From: Bifidobacterium breve DSM 20213 = JCM 1192
Lineage (GTDB): Bacteria > Actinomycetota > Actinomycetes > Actinomycetales > Bifidobacteriaceae
Assembly: GCF_001025175.1 (NCBI RefSeq)
Contig: NZ_AP012324.1
Coordinates: 1,922,001 to 1,986,000 of the forward strand
Reading direction: 5' to 3'
Length of the DNA stretch: 64,000 bases
Positions within the stretch are counted from its first letter, which is position 1. Every line of letters starts with the position of its first letter. A model generated the notes under the pieces. That model worked only from the letters and a program-made list of their open reading frames with translations. It made no database searches and had not been told where the DNA came from. Shown here one piece after another: positions 52,338 through 61,092 of this stretch. The position numbers and the translations under genes are program-made.

Positions 52338-53288
52338 ATGAAAATCGATATCGTGAGCGTGTTTCCCGAGTATTTTGAGGTGATGAACCTGAGCCTGATG
52401 GGCAAGGCCCAGGCCAAGGGGCTGTTGGAGATCAAGGCGCACAATCTGCGCGACTGGACCCACGACGTGCATCATTCGGTGGACGATACGCCGGTGGGCG
52501 GCGGCGCCGGCATGGTGATGAAGCCCGAAGTGTGGGGCGAATGTCTGGATGAGCTGCTGGGACTTTCGCAGCAGTCTGACTCGGTCCCAGCTCCAGGTAT
52601 TGCAGCTGACTCTGACGCCGATACGAACCAATCCGACGATCCGGTCTCCGCTGCCAACACGCAATCGGCATCCGTCAACGTTCCCGTTTCTTCTGACGGC
52701 TCTCCTGCCGAAAGTGACATGTCCGCCCAGCTAAGCGCACCAGTGCTCATCTTCCCGAACCCGTCGGCCCCGCTGTTCACTCAGCGCGACGCCACGGAAC
52801 TCAGTCATGCCAAGCATCTGCTGTTCGGCTGCGGCCGGTACGAGGGGTACGATGCGCGCATTCCCGACTACTACCGTTCGCAGGGCATCGATGTGCGCGA
52901 GTATTCCATTGGCGATTATGTGCTCAACGGCGGCGAAGTAGCGGTTTCGGTGATGCTGGAGGCCATTACCCGCCTTATGCCGGGCTTCATGGGCAACCCG
53001 GATTCCATTGTCGAAGAGTCCTACACCGGCGAGGGTGCGCTGTTGGAACACCATCAGTACACCAAGCCGGCCGTATGGCGCGATATCGCCGTACCGAATG
53101 TGCTGCTTTCCGGAGATCATGGCAAGGTGAATCGCTACCGCCGCGATGAGGCGCTGGCCCGCACCGCCGAGATTCGCCCGGATTTGATTGCGGCGCTGGA
53201 TTGCAAGGCGTTGGATAAGGCCGACCGCAAGACCCTGATGGCTTTGGGTTGGGAGGTCTCCGCCGCCCACCCGCGCAAGTTGGAGTAG
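52338..53288 (+). CDS. trmD: tRNA (guanine-N1)-methyltransferase
   Basis: A 316-residue SPOUT enzyme that methylates G37 of tRNAs reading CNN codons, which protects the reading frame. MKIDIVSVFPEYFEVM opens it, DTPVGGGAGMVMKPE lies near residue 52, and the knot region CGRYEGYDARIPDYYRSQGIDVREYSIGDYVLNGGEVA binds SAM. Between about residues 76 and 136 there is an insert of some 50-60 residues rich in Ser, Asp, Ala and Pro that normal TrmD (about 240-270) lacks. The gene ends one base before the convergent rsmD. Confidence 0.95.
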   Translation: MKIDIVSVFPEYFEVMNLSLMGKAQAKGLLEIKAHNLRDWTHDVHHSVDDTPVGGGAGMVMKPEVWGECLDELLGLSQQSDSVPAPGIAADSDADTNQSDDPVSAANTQSASVNVPVSSDGSPAESDMSAQLSAPVLIFPNPSAPLFTQRDATELSHAKHLLFGCGRYEGYDARIPDYYRSQGIDVREYSIGDYVLNGGEVAVSVMLEAITRLMPGFMGNPDSIVEESYTGEGALLEHHQYTKPAVWRDIAVPNVLLSGDHGKVNRYRRDEALARTAEIRPDLIAALDCKALDKADRKTLMALGWEVSAAHPRKLE

Positions 53289-53289
53289 G

Positions 53290-53871
53290 CTACGCCTCCG
53301 GCTCAATCGCCTCAATATAGAACACAGCGGTTTCGCCGTAGTTGCGACTTTCGGTGATTTTCCAACCCTCAGGGGCCTGCGGATCCTCCGATCGCACCGA
53401 ACGTTCGAGCATAATCACCGTGTTGGTGTTAGTGGCGCTGCCCGCCGCCAAGTCGGCCAGAAGCTGGTTGCATTCGTCGGTTCCGTAAGCGTAGGGCGGG
53501 TCGATAAAAATCACATCGAACGGCTCGCCAAAACCGCCAGTCACCTGCTCGGCCTTTTTAGTGAGCACACGGGCTTTCAGCGAGGCGTCCCAAGAACGGT
53601 TTTTCTGCAGTTGCGCGAACGTCTTGGCGATAAGCGCCGCCGCAGGTCGGGAACTTTCCACGGCCACCAGTTCACGTGCGCCGCGGCTCAATGCCTCGAT
53701 GCCCAGTGCGCCCGTACCGGCGAACAAATCCAGCACACGGGCGTCGCCCAGCACACCCCATGAATCAAGATGGGAGAAAATCGCCTCTTTGGTGCGATCC
53801 GTGGTGGGCCGGGTGCCGGTTTTCGGGGTGGCGAGTGCCGCACCCTTGAATCGTCCAGAAATAACGCGCAT
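53290..53871 (-). CDS. rsmD: 16S rRNA (guanine-966-N2)-methyltransferase
   Basis: A 193-residue SAM-dependent methyltransferase. MRVISGRFKGAALATPKTGTRPTTDRTKEAIF opens it, the SAM motif is VLDLFAGTGALGIEALSRGA, and the catalytic motif is FIDPPYAYG. It methylates G966 in the 30S decoding region. It is convergent with trmD and follows a repeat-rich gap after recG. Confidence 0.96.
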   Translation of the reverse strand: MRVISGRFKGAALATPKTGTRPTTDRTKEAIFSHLDSWGVLGDARVLDLFAGTGALGIEALSRGARELVAVESSRPAAALIAKTFAQLQKNRSWDASLKARVLTKKAEQVTGGFGEPFDVIFIDPPYAYGTDECNQLLADLAAGSATNTNTVIMLERSVRSEDPQAPEGWKITESRNYGETAVFYIEAIEPEA

Positions 53872-54206
53872 GTCTACCAGCCTAGCGGCTGCTCGGAACC
53901 ATCGAACTCGTTAATACGGCCTTTGCAATATTCTGACTGACGGCCGGCTTCCCCGCGGATCTCTCATAATTGAGGCAATCAAGGCACAACAATCGTCAAT
54001 CTGGCCTTCGAGGGGCTGATTGGGGCATTTCAGGAGGTCTATCTCCGTTTCAAGGGGCTCCTCAAGCACGAAACATCGAGTATAAACGGTCTAACGATAA
54101 CGTCATTCCGCCGTTTTGTGTCCATGTCTACTCAGCCACCAGCCCCTTGAAACGGAGATAGACTTCCGGGCAACCGGTGTATCTGCCCCTCGAAACCGAG
54201 AAGGCC
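53872..54206. repeat. intergenic region with two nested inverted repeats
   Basis: A 23-base perfect inverted repeat, starting GTCTATCTCCGTTTC and ending CAAGGGGCT, lies at 54037-54059 and 54141-54163. It is enclosed by a second one, TTCGAGGGGC/GCCCCTCGAA (54007-54016 with 54185-54194). The enclosed segment of about 80 bases is A+T-richer and has no gene. It has the look of a small hairpin element, perhaps a miniature transposable element. Confidence 0.7.
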
Positions 54207-56813
54207 TCAGCTGGAAGTCAAAAACGTCTCGTTGCCTCGGGTAAAGTCGAGGACCGCTCCGGCAAGCTGGACTTCGCCGGCCAGTTCGGGGTCGGCTTCG
54301 AGCAGCTGCTCAGCACGGGTACGAGCGTCGGCGATCATGTCGGCGTCCTTGACCACGCGCAACAGCTTCAGACTGGACTTGCCACCGGATTGGGCATCTC
54401 CCAACACGTCGCCGGCACCGCGGAATTCCAAGTCGGCCTGTGCGATTTCGACCCCATCAAGCGAATTGTGGATGACCTCAAGGCGCTGCTCGGCGGGCGA
54501 GCCCGGCTCGGCACGGGAGATGAGGAATGCCCACGAATTGGTGCCACCGCGCCCCACACGACCACGCAGTTGGTGCAACTGGGACAGGCCATACCGGTCA
54601 GCATCGAAAATGACTATGCAGCTGGCCTGCTTGACGTCCACGCCAACTTCAATCACCGTGGTCGAGACCAGAATCGGAGTCTCGCCGCTGGCGAAGTCAG
54701 CCATGACTTGGGTTTTGACATCATCCTTGTCTCGACCGGTCAATGTGGCGAAACGGATGCCGGCAAACTGCGGGAGCTTCTGCAATCGATCTGCGATTTC
54801 GGCTACCGAGTGCAACGGCGGGCGGACTACCGTCTCACCATTGTCGTCGAAAGTCTCATACGGATCATCAATGCCAATGTCATCGGCCGATGCGCGGGAT
54901 GTCCGCGAAGAAGCCGCCCGACTGGATCGCCCGCTTGAACCCGCTGAAAGCCCTCGCGAACGCCGCGCGGAATCCGCTGCCGACACGCCGCCGTCATCTT
55001 CATCATCCGTATCGATGCGCGGGCAGATGATATAGGCCCGCTCCCCTGCATCTACACGCGCACGGATATGCGCGAACATACGCCCCATCGTGCCCGCGTC
55101 AGCTTCGTTAACCACCACCGTGCGAATCGGTTTGCGGCCACCAGGCAGCTCAGTGAGCCAGGAAATATCAAGATCGCCGAACCAAGTCATGGCGGCGGTG
55201 CGCGGAATAGGCGTTGCGGTCATCACCAGCAGATGCGGCGTGGTGCCGTCATCGGTTTTGGCATTGAGACTTTCGCGCTGTTCCACACCGAATCGGTGCT
55301 GCTCATCAATGACCACCAAAGCCAGATGTGGTGCTTGGAACGTCTTGGAGAACGCCGCATGCGTAGCCACGATAATGCCCGGCTCGCCACTGGCCGCAGC
55401 AGCAAGAGCCTTACGCCGGGCTGCGAGTTTCATGCCGCCCGTTAGCAACGTGACAGGAACATTGAGGTCAGCGACCATCTTGCCAATAGTCTCAAAATGC
55501 TGTTCGGCGAGCACCTGAGTAGGAGCCACAAGCACCGCCTGATACCCCGCGCCGACCACTTGCAGCATGGCGGCGAGCGCCACCACGGTTTTGCCGGATC
55601 CGACTTCACCCTGCAACAGGCGTTGCATAGGCCAGTCACGAGCCAAGTCAGCGGCAATATCTTCAACTACCTGATGCTGACCAGCAGTCAGTTCAAATGG
55701 CAAGGATGCGATGAACCGATCACGCAAATTAGTTACGTCCATCGTGCTGGCTGCGCCGGTTTCATTATCGCCGTTCAACAGGCACGGATGAGCAGACGAC
55801 TTATGAGCATGTTGGCGGGCCTTCAGTAGCGAGGCCTGAGAGACGAACGCCTCCTCGTAGCGCAACGTCTCAATGGCCTCTTTGAATCGCACGGTGGAGT
55901 CCGGGTCATGAATGGCCAAGAACGCCTCCGCCCTGTGAAGCAGGCCCTTGGCCGCGCGTATGGATTTAGGCAGAATATCCGGGATGGACTGGGCGAGTGT
56001 GGCAACCTTGGACTCGGATTCCTCGCCGTCCTGCACCGCGATGTTGTCGATGGAGGGCGCGACGAGCTCGGCGGGCATGCTTTGGCTTTCAGGCACAGAT
56101 GATGTGCGCGCACCCATCATCCACAGCAGTCCCAGAATCGTCTCGTGAATATGTTCGGACGAGATGCGTGAGCTGGCGTGGTAGATCGGCCGGGGACGGC
56201 AGACGCGAGTCAGGGCATCGGGCACGGTATCGGCATCGTATTTGAGCGTCGGAGCGGACTGAGATGAAGCGCCAGCGTATGGGGCGCCACCACCTGCCCG
56301 TGCAGTCGATGCGGTTGGGGGATCTCCTCTCCCGGTCACTGCCACTGTGCCGGATGCAGCAGGTGCAACGGTGAGCAAGTCCGGATGGGTGAACTGCAGC
56401 TGCCCCATATATTCGCTGGGCATACCGGAGACCACCACGGTCGTGCCAGCACGCAATCGCGTGCTCACCCAATCGACGTACGATTTGCGATAGGAGAAGA
56501 ATGTGAGCCGGGCAAGACCGCCAGCCATATTGCGCGACCGGGCGAAGGCAGCATCATCGACCGTGGCCTCAAGACGATAACCCCGGCGAGCGTTCATTGG
56601 TATTACGCGCATATCCCGTATGGTGGCAGCGAATGCCATAGTCTGGCCGGGAACAGCCTCGCGAATCGTGCGCAGCGGCACAGGCTCAGTGACGCGGAAA
56701 GGATAATAGGTGAGCGCTTCACCCACAGTGGTGACGCCCAGCGATTTGAGCGCGGACACGCGGCGCTTGTTAGGAACCAACGAAGCGAGTGCGGTGTCCA
56801 TGGTGATACTCAT
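54207..56813 (-). CDS. recG: ATP-dependent DNA helicase RecG
   Basis: An 868-residue branch-migration helicase that remodels stalled replication forks and Holliday junctions. It has an N-terminal wedge domain (about 60-200 region). Walker A is LLQGEVGSGKTVVALAAM, DEQH is in LVVIDEQHRFGVEQR, motif III is VMTATPIPRT, and the C-terminal helicase motifs include DRYGLSQLHQLRGRVGRG. It is longer than the usual 680-700. It has Ser/Gly-rich loops in the wedge region and an Arg/Ser-rich insert before DIGIDDPYETF (about residue 640). The start at 56813 is set by GGAG upstream and MSITMDTALASLV. Confidence 0.95.
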   Translation of the reverse strand: MSITMDTALASLVPNKRRVSALKSLGVTTVGEALTYYPFRVTEPVPLRTIREAVPGQTMAFAATIRDMRVIPMNARRGYRLEATVDDAAFARSRNMAGGLARLTFFSYRKSYVDWVSTRLRAGTTVVVSGMPSEYMGQLQFTHPDLLTVAPAASGTVAVTGRGDPPTASTARAGGGAPYAGASSQSAPTLKYDADTVPDALTRVCRPRPIYHASSRISSEHIHETILGLLWMMGARTSSVPESQSMPAELVAPSIDNIAVQDGEESESKVATLAQSIPDILPKSIRAAKGLLHRAEAFLAIHDPDSTVRFKEAIETLRYEEAFVSQASLLKARQHAHKSSAHPCLLNGDNETGAASTMDVTNLRDRFIASLPFELTAGQHQVVEDIAADLARDWPMQRLLQGEVGSGKTVVALAAMLQVVGAGYQAVLVAPTQVLAEQHFETIGKMVADLNVPVTLLTGGMKLAARRKALAAAASGEPGIIVATHAAFSKTFQAPHLALVVIDEQHRFGVEQRESLNAKTDDGTTPHLLVMTATPIPRTAAMTWFGDLDISWLTELPGGRKPIRTVVVNEADAGTMGRMFAHIRARVDAGERAYIICPRIDTDDEDDGGVSAADSARRSRGLSAGSSGRSSRAASSRTSRASADDIGIDDPYETFDDNGETVVRPPLHSVAEIADRLQKLPQFAGIRFATLTGRDKDDVKTQVMADFASGETPILVSTTVIEVGVDVKQASCIVIFDADRYGLSQLHQLRGRVGRGGTNSWAFLISRAEPGSPAEQRLEVIHNSLDGVEIAQADLEFRGAGDVLGDAQSGGKSSLKLLRVVKDADMIADARTRAEQLLEADPELAGEVQLAGAVLDFTRGNETFLTSS

Positions 56814-56859
56814 AGCGCTCCATTCTATCCGTAAGCCCTCGAACGGCATCACCTACAAC

Positions 56860-56893
56860 AAAAACCCGCCGAGCCGAAGCTCAAGCGGGTTTT
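56860..56893 (-). terminator. rpmB terminator
   Basis: Stem AAAACCCGC/GCGGGTTTT with an inner GAGC/GCTC, followed on the minus strand by TTTTTG. It is 28 bases past the rpmB stop. Confidence 0.85.
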
Positions 56894-56920
56894 GCAGACG
56901 TTAGTACGTTAGTACGCGAT

Positions 56921-57115
56921 TCACGCGGCCACGCGCTGAACCTTGCCGGCCTTGAGGCATTTGCCGCACACGCGCAGGCGAGTGTTCTCGCCGTCGATCG
57001 TGGTGCGCACGGACTGCAGGTTCGGGCGGAAGCTACGCTTGGTACGACGGTGCGAATGGGAAACGGTGAAACCGGTCTGCGGTCCCTTGCCGCACACTGC
57101 GCAACGAGCTGCCAT
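56921..57115 (-). CDS. rpmB: 50S ribosomal protein L28
   Basis: A 64-residue ribosomal protein. [29 protein letters not shown] opens it and [14 protein letters not shown] ends it. Two CxxC pairs make it the zinc-binding form. It belongs to the large subunit near the peptidyl-transferase region. AGGGAG precedes the ATG. A terminator follows. Confidence 0.97.
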   Translation of the reverse strand: MAARCAVCGKGPQTGFTVSHSHRRTKRSFRPNLQSVRTTIDGENTRLRVCGKCLKAGKVQRVAA

Positions 57116-57518
57116 GATGGACTCCCTTAAACCTTGATGTGTCAAGTCTTTCACGTATCCGGTCGCTGGTTTTACCCGGCAGGCCGAACACACAACTTCA
57201 CAAATATATAGCTCAATACCGACAACCGCAACTCTTGCGTGTATCATAGCCCGACTCATCATCGCGGCAAGCTCTGTATCAGGCTCGTATGAAGCCTCTA
57301 TTCGCCGCCATCCCGCGCGCTACGCCGTCCGCGAATCGCCGGCAGAACAGTCATATTATCCAATACAACACGCCACCTTGTCTATTCCCCATCCAGCAAA
57401 CTCCCATATAATTTCGGTATAAGAGATGGCACGGGAACGAAGGGGGTTCCCCGTATTCGCGGCATACGCATTGCCATTGCTACGACTACGACCGCAACTC
57501 ACAACGAAGGAGGTTGTC
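57116..57518. promoter_or_regulatory. intergenic region with promoters of rpmB (-) and pfkB (+)
   Basis: About 400 bases. A TATAAT (57407-57412) on the plus strand lies about 107 bases before the pfkB start with only a weak -35. Open frames here do not resemble proteins. I see no repeat or hairpin of note. Confidence 0.4.
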
Positions 57519-58535
57519 ATGTTGAATCTCAGGCGAGGCATCGGCACTCATGAGCCAAGCGTGATCTCGTTGGGCCAAGTGTGGGTAGACATCATGCTGG
57601 ATGTGGACGAGATACCGGAACAGGGCGGATTCGCTGTGGCCGACCATCCGAAGCCCACCATCGGAGGCAGCTACCGAGTGCTGCAAGCGGCCAGCCGCAT
57701 GGGTGTGCCGACCGAGCATGCCGGCATTTTGGGCAACGGCCTGTGGGCGCACTTCATTCGTCAGTCGTTCCAAGACAACGGCATCACGCATATCGGTCAG
57801 GATCGACTTGATGAGGATTCCGGCTTCCGTGTGGTGCTGACCTCCGGTTCCCCGAAGAAGACCTTCATCGCCTCCTATGGCGCCGAAGCGCACGGTGACG
57901 CCGATACGTTCAGCACACTCGAGCCGCAGGCTAAGGACGTGGTACATATCAGCGGCAACACGCTGATGGACCACACAGCCACCGGCGTGGACGGATTCCT
58001 GCTGAAGGCCGGCACCGATCCCGCCAAGCGCGATTACACGCTGGTCATCAACCCCACCAATACGCTGCGCCTGGTCAATGACCACATGCTCGAAGATCTG
58101 GTGCTTGCGCGCCCAGTCTGGTCCTGCAACCGTCAGGAAGCCATGACGTTGGCCGAGCGCTTGGGCGCTCCGATCGACGACAGCAAGGTGACCATCGGCG
58201 GCGGTCTTGACGATTTCATGCATCAGTTGTGCGATGGTCTGGGCGCCACGTTGCGCGCGCCATTGGTGGTGCGCGTCGGCGCTCGCGGCGCCTGGATACG
58301 CGAGCCGGGCGGCGAGACGACACACATTGAAGGCTACCCCACCAAGGCCATTCATACTCGATCGGCCGGCGGCTGCCATACCGGTGTGATGTGTGCGATG
58401 TTGGCGGAGGGCCATAGCTTGGCCGAATCGGTCAAAATCGCGAACGCAGCGGCTTCAATTGCCATTCAGCACAGCGTCAACGGTGTGCCGCAGTGCCCTG
58501 ATTATGATGAGGCCATTGCACTGATTGGAGAATAG
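57519..58535 (+). CDS. PfkB family carbohydrate kinase
   Basis: A 338-residue kinase of the ribokinase/PfkB family. The N-terminal SLGQVWVDIMLDVDEIPEQGGF, the GG motif (TIGGSYRVLQAASRMG, about 50-65) and the C-terminal anion-hole region SAGGCHTGVMCAMLAEG (about 285-300) are present. In place of the usual GAGD, that last motif reads GGCHTG, so the catalytic Asp position appears to be His; this is an odd feature. The start at 57519 is eight bases after AAGGAGG. It is followed by a strong terminator. The substrate may be a sugar or nucleoside and is not known. Confidence 0.9.
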   Translation: MLNLRRGIGTHEPSVISLGQVWVDIMLDVDEIPEQGGFAVADHPKPTIGGSYRVLQAASRMGVPTEHAGILGNGLWAHFIRQSFQDNGITHIGQDRLDEDSGFRVVLTSGSPKKTFIASYGAEAHGDADTFSTLEPQAKDVVHISGNTLMDHTATGVDGFLLKAGTDPAKRDYTLVINPTNTLRLVNDHMLEDLVLARPVWSCNRQEAMTLAERLGAPIDDSKVTIGGGLDDFMHQLCDGLGATLRAPLVVRVGARGAWIREPGGETTHIEGYPTKAIHTRSAGGCHTGVMCAMLAEGHSLAESVKIANAAASIAIQHSVNGVPQCPDYDEAIALIGE

Positions 58536-58546
58536 TGTTTCTCTGG

Positions 58547-58581
58547 CTCCCCTCAGTCACCTGCGGCTGAGGGGAGTTTTT
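58547..58581 (+). terminator. pfkB terminator
   Basis: A perfect ten-base stem CTCCCCTCAG/CTGAGGGGAG followed by TTTTT. Confidence 0.92.
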
Positions 58582-58688
58582 CGTACGGGCCTTGCCCAGC
58601 ATTATTCACGTACCGTTCAGCTGAATGGGCCCTCTACCGCTTTGAGCACTCCTACGATAGATTGAGTTGAATACTGCCGAGGAGTGAC

Positions 58689-59990
58689 ATGACCAATTCC
58701 ACGAATATCCACGAGCCCACCGGGGCCGAGAGCCAATCCACCGTGCCGCCAAACGGCAAGTTGACCGCCCGCGAGAAGAAGTGGATCGTCTACGATGTCG
58801 GCAACTCGGCATTCGTGCTGCTCTCCACTGCAGTCATCCCCATCTACGCCAAATCACTCATGCCGGCGGACGGCAACATCGTGTCCGCCTGGGGTTATGC
58901 GCAAACCATCGCATCGCTGGTCATCGCGCTGCTTATGCCGCTGCTCGGTTCCATCGCCGACGTGCAAGGCATGAAAATCAAGTTCTTCCTCGGTTTCTTC
59001 GGCACCGGAGTGGTTACCTGCTGCGCGATGGCCCTACCGCTGACCTGGCTGCCGTTCCTCATCGTCTACATTCTGGCGACCATCGGCCTGAACGGCTCGC
59101 TCACGTTCTATGATTCGATGCTTATCGACACCACCTCGAACGAGCGCATGGACAAGGTCTCCTCGCACGGCTACGGCTGGGGCTACATCGGCTCCACCGT
59201 GCCGTTCATCTTCTGCATCGCGCTGATCTTCGGCGGCCCGTCGCTCTTCGGCTGGTCCACGGTGGCTTGCACGCGCGCCTCGTTCATCATCACCGCCATC
59301 TGGTGGGTGGCATTCACCATCCCGCTGCTTACCAGCTACCGCCAAGTGCACTATCGCGCCACCCGTGACCAGCTGGGCTCGGCCGTGCGCGGCACGTTCA
59401 GCGAGCTGGCGGGCACATTCGGCAAGATCGTGAAGAACAAGCCGTTGTGGATGTTCATGATCGCGTTCTTCTTCTACATCGACGCCGTGAACACGGTGAT
59501 TTCGATGAGTACCTCCTACGGTGCCGAGCTTGGCATCGACTCCACCCAGCTGGTGGTGGCGCTGCTGGTCACGCAGTTCGTGGCCTTCCCCTGCGCGATT
59601 CTGTACGGCCGACTGTCCGGCCGGTTCGGCAGCAAGACGATGATCACGGCCGCAGTCGTGGCATACATGTGCATCGTGTTCTTTGCCGCGTTCTTTCTGA
59701 AGTCGGCCGCGGAGTTCTGGATTCTGGCGATTCTGGTCGGCATGTTCCAGGGCGGCATCCAAGCGCTCTCCCGCTCGTACTACGGCAAGATCATTCCCAA
59801 GGATCACGCCAACGAGTACTACGGCTTCTACGATATCTTCGGCAAGACCGCGAGCATCCTGGGCACGTTCCTCGTGGCCACCACCACGTCGATCACCGGC
59901 AACGCCTCCCTCGGCGTGCTTTCCATCGCCATCCTGCTGGTGTTGGCGTTCGTGTTCCTCCTCCTGCAGAAGGACCCAACGCAAGCGTAA
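58689..59990 (+). CDS. MFS transporter, UMF1/Atg22-like
   Basis: A 433-residue membrane transporter of the UMF1 (Atg22-like) branch of the major facilitator superfamily. EKKWIVYDVGNSAFVLLSTAVIPIY opens it, with the conserved Asp-Asn of the branch, and ALSRSYYGKIIPKDHANEYYGFYDIFGKTASILG lies near the end. Twelve membrane segments are predicted. Such transporters export amino acids or take up sugars in different bacteria; the role here is unknown. GAGGAG precedes the ATG. A relic of a second copy lies at 62097-62243. Confidence 0.92.
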   Translation: MTNSTNIHEPTGAESQSTVPPNGKLTAREKKWIVYDVGNSAFVLLSTAVIPIYAKSLMPADGNIVSAWGYAQTIASLVIALLMPLLGSIADVQGMKIKFFLGFFGTGVVTCCAMALPLTWLPFLIVYILATIGLNGSLTFYDSMLIDTTSNERMDKVSSHGYGWGYIGSTVPFIFCIALIFGGPSLFGWSTVACTRASFIITAIWWVAFTIPLLTSYRQVHYRATRDQLGSAVRGTFSELAGTFGKIVKNKPLWMFMIAFFFYIDAVNTVISMSTSYGAELGIDSTQLVVALLVTQFVAFPCAILYGRLSGRFGSKTMITAAVVAYMCIVFFAAFFLKSAAEFWILAILVGMFQGGIQALSRSYYGKIIPKDHANEYYGFYDIFGKTASILGTFLVATTTSITGNASLGVLSIAILLVLAFVFLLLQKDPTQA

Positions 59991-60106
59991 TGTCACCCAT
60001 CAATCAGCAACAGGAACGCCGAAGCAGCAATAAAACGGCAGATCCTACCGCCCGAGCCGCGACCTGAAACAATTTAGCCCTGCACAACGCACATATTTTG
60101 ACAGGG

Positions 60107-60139
60107 CGGTAGTTGTTGCAAATTCTGCGACAACTACCG
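60107..60139. terminator. hairpin between convergent genes
   Basis: A stem CGGTAGTTGT/ACAACTACCG extended by GCA/TGC, with a short loop. It lies 31 bases past the stop of the minus-strand MerR gene and about 115 past the MFS stop, and could terminate both. Confidence 0.7.
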
Positions 60140-60170
60140 TTGGTGAATCGAACGCTATAATCAGAAACTT

Positions 60171-60914
60171 TCAGATGCTGAGTTCCATGCAGTGCCCCCT
60201 GTGACCGCAATGCGGGCAGGTAAGCTTGCGTGTCTTGGGCGTGTGTGCGGCGAATACGAACTCTCGCATACCCGGCTGGAAGGTCTCATGGCAAGCCGGA
60301 CATAGGTACTGCACGCGGGAGCGATAGTACTTCGTCGCCGCAACGGCGAGCGCAATCGCCAGCAGAACGGCGACCGGCAGCGGCCACCATACGTCTGTCA
60401 TCACACCGATGACGAGGCATGCAATTTGCAACAAAGTCGCGGGCAATGCGATTGCCAGCATGACCAAATATGTGGTGCGCAGGGAATGAGTGGTTGTGGT
60501 GTTCATAACGGTTGCCATGTCGGTTAATGTTGACGATACGAAGTCAGACGCCGAGACCGTCAGTGCTTTGCGCAGCTGCAAGCAGTCATCAAGACGTTGC
60601 TTCTGCTCGGCGATACCCGACTGCAAGGATGCCGTCTGCTGATCCAGCAAATCAACCAGCACCCGTTCCGGCCGCTCGTCCGACAGAATCGAGCGAATCC
60701 GCTCCAGCTTGAAGCCGAGTCCTTTGAGAAAAAGGATGACCCGCATCCGCTCGACCTCTGCAGCCCCATACAGCCTTCGGCCGCCGTCGCTGATCTCATT
60801 GGGAATCAACAGACCTTTGGCGTCGTAGTACTGCACGGTTCGCACACTCACACCAGTGAGTTTGGCGATGTCCCCTGTGGTGTATCGGCTGTCCGTTTCA
60901 TCGTCCATCGACAT
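60171..60914 (-). CDS. MerR-type regulator with membrane domain and zinc ribbon
   Basis: A 247-residue protein. The N-terminal MerR helix-turn-helix reads YTTGDIAKLTGVSVRTVQYYDAKGLL (about 10-36), followed by the coiled dimerisation helix. Two membrane segments follow (about 146-170, LVMLAIALPATLLQIACLVIGVM, and 173-190). A C-terminal zinc ribbon is formed by CPACHETF and CPHCGHRGHC. A MerR regulator anchored in the membrane is rare. It may sense membrane or metal state. The neighbouring MFS gene is convergent, so a regulatory link is uncertain. Confidence 0.88.
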   Translation of the reverse strand: MSMDDETDSRYTTGDIAKLTGVSVRTVQYYDAKGLLIPNEISDGGRRLYGAAEVERMRVILFLKGLGFKLERIRSILSDERPERVLVDLLDQQTASLQSGIAEQKQRLDDCLQLRKALTVSASDFVSSTLTDMATVMNTTTTHSLRTTYLVMLAIALPATLLQIACLVIGVMTDVWWPLPVAVLLAIALAVAATKYYRSRVQYLCPACHETFQPGMREFVFAAHTPKTRKLTCPHCGHRGHCMELSI

Positions 60915-61092
60915 GGCCTAACCTCCTTTCACCAAGCAATATGCCGCATTACGCAACGTCACAAGCAACATATGACGCAACGTCGACCACAAAACCTTCA
61001 CATATAAGCAGACTGTAGAAAGACATCCGACCATCGCAATTGCGCACTGGTTCACAGTGAGCACCCCGAACCAGTTAGACGGCAGAACAGCA
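60915..61092. other. intergenic, no gene recognised
   Basis: Promoter region of the MerR-type gene and the 3' flank of the toxin-antitoxin operon. I see no open frame of note and no strong hairpin. Confidence 0.4.

Noticed and set aside
54007-54194. Full insertion sequence
   Set aside because: Too short, and no transposase frame lies between the repeats.
60171-60914. Mercury-resistance regulator
   Set aside because: The MerR domain is generic; there are no mer genes and no metal-binding cysteines in the dimerisation helix.
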